From positions 4,030,001 to 4,094,000 of the forward strand of contig OZ242009.1 in assembly GCA_965204715.1 (NCBI GenBank): a stretch of DNA of 64,000 nt, read 5' to 3'. The notes under the pieces were generated by a model. It made no database searches, was not told the origin of the DNA, and saw nothing but the letters and a program-made list of their open reading frames with translations. This stretch comes from CATOSP01 sp965204715 (GTDB lineage Bacteria; Chloroflexota; Dehalococcoidia; Lucifugimonadales; UBA3495). The translations under genes were made by a program, and so were the position numbers. Shown here piece by piece: positions 60,464-64,000 of the stretch; the first letter of the stretch is position 1, and each line of letters starts with the position of its first letter.

Positions 60464-61774
60464 GTGATCGACCGGTATTCCCGTCCCGCCATGAAGCATG
60501 TGTGGTCGGAGGAGCACAAGTACCAGTTATGGCTGAAGGTGGAACTGGCAGTGTGCGAAGCCTGGACCGAGGAAGGGGTCATTCCCCTTGAAGATATGGA
60601 GCGGCTGCGCCATGCCAAGTACGACCACCAGCGCATGATGGACATTCTCGCCACCGTACGCCATGAGACCAACGCTTTCCTTTCCTCCATTACGGAGGGT
60701 ATCGGGCCGGAAGGCCGCTGGCTCCACCTGGGACTCACGTCCTCGGACAAGCTGGATACCGCCCTGGGCCTGCAACTGGTCGAGGCCGGGGACCTGCTGC
60801 TCCAGGACATGGACGAAGCCATCACAGCCCTGGAGAACCTGGCCGTCCGCTACAAGGACACGGTGATGATGGGCCGCACCCACGGCGTCCACGCTGAACC
60901 CATCACATTCGGGCTCAAGATGGCCCTGTGGTGGGAGGAGATGCGGCGCCAGCGGGGCCGATTGGTGGACGCGCTTGAGACCGTCCGAGTCGGCAAGATT
61001 TCCGGCGCAGTGGGCACCCACGCTACCGTGCCGCCATCGGTGGAGGACCGGGTATGCGAGCGGCTGGGACTGGAAGTGGCTGCGGTCTCCAACCAGATCG
61101 TGCAGCGCGACCGCTACGCCCACTTCATCCAGACCCTCGCCCTCATCGCCGCGTCGCTGGAGAAGTTCGCCACCGAGATACGGTCTCTCCAGCGCACCGA
61201 AATACGGGAGTTGGAAGAACCATTCGACGAGGGGCAGAAGGGGTCGTCGTCCATGCCCCACAAGCGCAACCCCGAGCTGGCCGAGCGCATCTGCGGTCTG
61301 GCACGGCTGGTCCGCGGCCACAGCGTAACCGCACTGGAAAATGTGGCGCTCTGGGGCGAGCGGGACATCAGCCATTCTTCCGCCGAGCGGATCATCCTCC
61401 CCGACGCCTGCCTGGCCTTGGACTACATCCTGAGCATATTCACCCGCGTCGTAGCCGACCTGCGCGTCTACCCTGATCGGATGTGGGCCAACGTCGAAGG
61501 CACTAAGGGCCTCGTCTTCAGCCAGCGGGTGCTTCTGGCCCTTGTGGACAAGGGAATGGCCCGGGAGGACGCCTACGCCATAGTGCAACGGAACGCCATG
61601 CGTGGTTGGGACTACGGCGAGGACTTCCGGGAACTGATCAGGTCCGACCCGGAAGTCTCGCCATATCTGTCCAACAAGGAGGTGGACGATTTCTTCGACT
61701 ACGGCTATTACACCCGCTACGTTGACGACACGTTCCGGCGTTTGGGGCTTCTGCAAGCCCAAGTCCCCGTCTGA
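60464..61774 (+). CDS. purB: adenylosuccinate lyase
   Basis: A 436-residue fumarase-fold lyase acting twice, on SAICAR and on adenylosuccinate. The signature GSSSMPHKRNPELAERI supplies the catalytic loop serine; MMGRTHGVHAEPITFG and the stretch TSSDKLDTALGLQL are also characteristic. The start is GTG 60464 after AGGAGG. It is followed by purC after 45 bases. Confidence 0.97.
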   Translation: MIDRYSRPAMKHVWSEEHKYQLWLKVELAVCEAWTEEGVIPLEDMERLRHAKYDHQRMMDILATVRHETNAFLSSITEGIGPEGRWLHLGLTSSDKLDTALGLQLVEAGDLLLQDMDEAITALENLAVRYKDTVMMGRTHGVHAEPITFGLKMALWWEEMRRQRGRLVDALETVRVGKISGAVGTHATVPPSVEDRVCERLGLEVAAVSNQIVQRDRYAHFIQTLALIAASLEKFATEIRSLQRTEIRELEEPFDEGQKGSSSMPHKRNPELAERICGLARLVRGHSVTALENVALWGERDISHSSAERIILPDACLALDYILSIFTRVVADLRVYPDRMWANVEGTKGLVFSQRVLLALVDKGMAREDAYAIVQRNAMRGWDYGEDFRELIRSDPEVSPYLSNKEVDDFFDYGYYTRYVDDTFRRLGLLQAQVPV

Positions 61775-61819
61775 CCAACAACAAAAACCAGGCCATCGGC
61801 CATGTGGAAGGAGTGACAG

Positions 61820-62716
61820 ATGCTTCTGGAGACCCCCCTACCGAACCGGATCCACCGAGGCAAGGTGCGCGACACCTATGCGATAGACGATGATATGCTT
61901 CTGATGGTGACCACCGACCGCATCTCCGCCTTTGACGTGGTCCTGCCCACGGGAATTCCCAACAAGGGCCGGGTGCTGAACCGGCTGTCCGGCTTCTGGT
62001 TCGACAAGACCCGGCACCTGGTGCCCAACCACCTGCTGGCGCTGGCCGAAGTCCCCGACCTGGCATCCCGGTTCGGGGGGAACGAGTTCCTGTCCGGGCT
62101 GCCGGAAGACGTGCGCGGGCAGGCGATGGTCGTCAGGAAGGCGGAGCGCATCGACATAGAATGCGTCGTTCGCGGCTACATCACCGGCTCCGCCTGGGCC
62201 GAGTACCGCCGCAGCGGCACCGTGTCCGGCAGGCAGATGCCCGAGGGCCTGGTGGACGGACAGCGTTTCCCGGAGCCCCTCTTCACCCCCACCACCAAGG
62301 CCGAAGAGGGCCACGATGAGAACATGTCCGAGGCCGAAGTGGTGGAGATGGTGGGACCCGAATTGGCCAAGAGACTGGAAGACTTGACCAAGGCCGTGTA
62401 CCTGTTCGGCCACGACTACGCCAGGGACAGGGGCGTCATTCTGGCTGATACCAAGCTGGAGTTTGGCCTGCTGCACGGAGAGTTGATCCTTATAGACGAA
62501 CTGCTTACCCCCGACTCCAGCCGGTTCTGGGACCCGGAGGGTTACGAACCGGGCAAGTCACTACCCAGCTTCGACAAGCAGTTCGTCCGCGATTGGCTCA
62601 CGGACCAGGGCTGGGACCACGAACCGCCTGCCCCGGCGCTGCCCCAGGACATCGTGGAGAAGACATCGGAACGCTACCTGGAGGCCCACCGCCGCATCAC
62701 GGGGCAAGAATTGTAG
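61820..62716 (+). CDS. purC: phosphoribosylaminoimidazole-succinocarboxamide synthase
   Basis: A 298-residue SAICAR synthetase, joining aspartate to CAIR with ATP. It has GKVRDTYAIDDDMLLMVTTD, RISAFDVVLPTGIPNKG, ECVVRGYITGSAWAEYR and the ATP-site region LADTKLEFGLLHGELILID. Length is of the longer, eukaryote-like or Chloroflexota type (about 290 against 240). AAGGAG lies eight bases before the ATG. Confidence 0.97.
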   Translation: MLLETPLPNRIHRGKVRDTYAIDDDMLLMVTTDRISAFDVVLPTGIPNKGRVLNRLSGFWFDKTRHLVPNHLLALAEVPDLASRFGGNEFLSGLPEDVRGQAMVVRKAERIDIECVVRGYITGSAWAEYRRSGTVSGRQMPEGLVDGQRFPEPLFTPTTKAEEGHDENMSEAEVVEMVGPELAKRLEDLTKAVYLFGHDYARDRGVILADTKLEFGLLHGELILIDELLTPDSSRFWDPEGYEPGKSLPSFDKQFVRDWLTDQGWDHEPPAPALPQDIVEKTSERYLEAHRRITGQEL

Positions 62717-62731
62717 AACGGAGGAAGTCCG

Positions 62732-63427
62732 GTGCCCGAGTCAAGACACAGGAGACGGCGTGGGCGGAATGTGCAACGCGGGGCCGGTGGAGCCGCCGCC
62801 CTGAGCATGACTCGTCCCCGCCGCAGAAAGACCAACATCTGGTATCTGATAGCTTCGGTGGTGATAGCAGTCTTGGTCATCGGCGGAATAGCATTCGCCG
62901 ATATATTCGTCAACCTCCTGCCCAGAGATGCAACCGTCGGGAACTCCTCTGAATATGTAGAAGGCGTCGGCGTGAAACAGGAGTTGATGCCGGTAGGGCC
63001 ATCCGGTCTCAATGAACATGTTCCCGATGGCCAGAGCGTGGAATACAGCACCGTCCCACCCACTTCCGGAGACCACTGGAACATGCAGGCACGGTGCGGG
63101 TTCTATGAGGAAGGGCTGCCTGATGAGCGCATCGTCCATAACCTGGAACACGGGATAATCGTGGTCAGCTACAATCTGACCGCCCAAGAGGACGTGGAGG
63201 AGCTCAGGGGAGCCATAGAAAGCATCCCCCTGTCCCTCTCCTGGGGGCTGACGCGGTACTACGACAAGCTGCCCGCCGGCACCGTTGCCGCAGCGACATG
63301 GGGAGTGCTTGACACCATGCAGGGGGTGGACCGGGACCGGCTGGCCAGGTTCTTTGAGGCCTATGCCGGCAATCTGGGGCCGGAGCATATTCCCTGCGCA
63401 GCCGCCATATCCCCGATGAACAGGTAG
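62732..63427 (+). CDS. DUF3105 membrane-anchored protein
   Basis: A 231-residue protein: a basic N-terminus (SRHRRRRGRN), one transmembrane helix at about 37-62 (IASVVIAVLVIGGIAFADIF), and an extracytoplasmic DUF3105 domain with YSTVPPTSGDHWNMQARCG and VHNLEHGIIVVSYN. The conserved histidines and cysteine could bind metal; the function is unknown. The start is GTG 62732. It lies between purC and purS, 15 and seven bases from them, but is not expected to serve purine synthesis. Confidence 0.85.
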   Translation: MPESRHRRRRGRNVQRGAGGAAALSMTRPRRRKTNIWYLIASVVIAVLVIGGIAFADIFVNLLPRDATVGNSSEYVEGVGVKQELMPVGPSGLNEHVPDGQSVEYSTVPPTSGDHWNMQARCGFYEEGLPDERIVHNLEHGIIVVSYNLTAQEDVEELRGAIESIPLSLSWGLTRYYDKLPAGTVAAATWGVLDTMQGVDRDRLARFFEAYAGNLGPEHIPCAAAISPMNR

Positions 63428-63434
63428 GTCCGGG

Positions 63435-63695
63435 TTGTTTCTGGCCAAGGTCTACGTAACCCTGAAACCCACCGTCAGCGATCCCCAAGGCCAGACGGTC
63501 TTGGCTACACTGACGAATCTGGGATTCGAAACCGCCGCAGACATCCGCGTCGGCAAGTACCTGGAGGTACGCATCGACGAGACCGACCGGACCCTTGCCG
63601 ATTCGCTGGTGAACCGGATGTGTGAGACCCTGCTTGCCAACCCGGTCATAGAGGAGTTCCGCTACGATCTCGAACTCACGTCAGAGGAGGAATGA
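63435..63695 (+). CDS. purS: phosphoribosylformylglycinamidine synthase subunit PurS
   Basis: An 86-residue protein that links PurL and PurQ in the FGAM synthase complex. FLAKVYVTLKPTVSDPQG, VLATLTNLGFETAADIRVGKYLEV and NRMCETLLANPVIEEF are the family pattern. It starts at TTG 63435. purQ and purL would be expected downstream but the next gene is a beta-propeller protein. The stop TGA overlaps an ATG of the next gene. Confidence 0.95.
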   Translation: MFLAKVYVTLKPTVSDPQGQTVLATLTNLGFETAADIRVGKYLEVRIDETDRTLADSLVNRMCETLLANPVIEEFRYDLELTSEEE

Positions 63696-63697
63696 GC

Positions 63698-64000
63698 ATG
63701 ACTTCCAGCGGGAGCAATACCTACGTCTATGCCGGCGCGGAATCCAGCGGCCTTTACCGGCTGGCCCCGGGGTCGGACCGGTGGGAAGAACTCACCAACG
63801 GTCTCCCGGAAAACCCCATCGTCCCAGGCGTAGCCATCCATCCCGACAACCCTGAAGTGATTTACGCCGGGACCCAGGACGGCCCCTACCGCAGCGCCGA
63901 CCGGGGCGCTCACTGGGAGAGGCTGGACTACCCTCGCTCCGGCGCGCCGGTCTGGTCGTTCCTGTTCCGGCCCGGCGACCCCAGGGTGATGTACTGCGGC
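63698..64000 (+). CDS. beta-propeller (sialidase/BNR-like) protein, N-terminal part
   Basis: The frame is open to the window end. It starts with the blade sequence TYVYAGAESSGLYRLAPG and shows repeated BNR-like units: VIYAGTQDGPYRSADRGAHW, then WSFLFRPGDPRVMYCG. Such propellers are found in glycosidases, photosystem assembly factors and many unknown Chloroflexota proteins. ATG 63698 is seven bases after GAGGAGG; ATG 63692, overlapping purS as ATGA, is closer to the ribosome site than normal. Confidence 0.75.
   Translation, partial: MTSSGSNTYVYAGAESSGLYRLAPGSDRWEELTNGLPENPIVPGVAIHPDNPEVIYAGTQDGPYRSADRGAHWERLDYPRSGAPVWSFLFRPGDPRVMYCG

Overview
The window looks like a chromosomal segment of a GC-rich, free-living bacterium, most likely a member of the Chloroflexota (Dehalococcoidia / SAR202-like). 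That placement is inferred from the gene set: an F420-type luciferase-like oxidoreductase, LL-diaminopimelate aminotransferase, archaeal-type phosphoglycerate mutase, a Uma2 nuclease, a DUF3105 protein, Pro/Thr-rich lipoproteins and many flavin/acyl-CoA catabolic enzymes. No rRNA or other phylogenetic marker was available to settle it.

Layout. 1-1.1 kb: end of a cytochrome c gene, then a tRNA-Val/Leu/Arg cluster behind a clear sigma70 promoter. 1.5-5.6 kb: alpha/beta hydrolase, GMC oxidoreductase, HAD hydrolase and VOC protein (catabolic accessory genes). 5.6-9.3 kb: sugar-phosphate isomerase, carboxyl-terminal protease, smpB and a gamma-carbonic-anhydrase-like protein. 9.3-12.9 kb: a frameshifted membrane/coiled-coil gene, an LLM oxidoreductase, a Pro/Thr-rich helix-hairpin-helix lipoprotein and an unrecognised internally duplicated HYHYGP protein ending in a strong terminator. 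13.0-17.0 kb: a visibly lower-GC three-gene island, DUF4338 (DruA-like) - NurA nuclease - HerA translocase, which is the best candidate for an undescribed (anti-phage) system. 17.1-22.3 kb: glycosyltransferase and a minus-strand purF-purM-purH group with an apparently leaderless purF promoter. 22.4-27.2 kb: two acyl-CoA dehydrogenases, a broken hicB, an intact hicB-hicA pair and a D-aminoacylase. 27.4-36.1 kb: alpha/beta hydrolase, VOC, benzoylformate-decarboxylase-like enzyme, hydroxyisobutyrate-dehydrogenase-like enzyme, membrane protein, SagB-type dehydrogenase, EVE protein and CoA ligase. 36.1-38.4 kb: gene-poor, a repeat-containing PD-(D/E)XK-like protein and an IS982 remnant. 38.4-42.5 kb: DUF35 protein, thiolase, HpaI aldolase, M20 peptidase and tRNA-Glu. 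42.6-54.5 kb: a long minus-strand housekeeping run (tsaC, CAP-domain protein, prenyl synthase, pgk, apgM, tpiA, miaA, dapF, uma2, dapL, hflX). 54.7-64 kb: a plus-strand purine run (guaA, purD, two unknowns, purE, HAD, a small immunity-like membrane protein, purB, purC, DUF3105, purS) and the start of a beta-propeller protein.

Together the housekeeping genes cover most of IMP/AMP/GMP synthesis (purF, M, H, D, E, B, C, S, guaA; purL/purQ would be expected just to the right), lower glycolysis, lysine/DAP synthesis and tRNA modification. The accessory genes point to oxidation of small organic acids, alcohols and acyl-CoAs. A recurring oddity is that several genes have good Shine-Dalgarno sequences but no ATG/GTG/TTG at the expected start (hflX, the gene after purD, possibly nurA and the helix-hairpin-helix lipoprotein).
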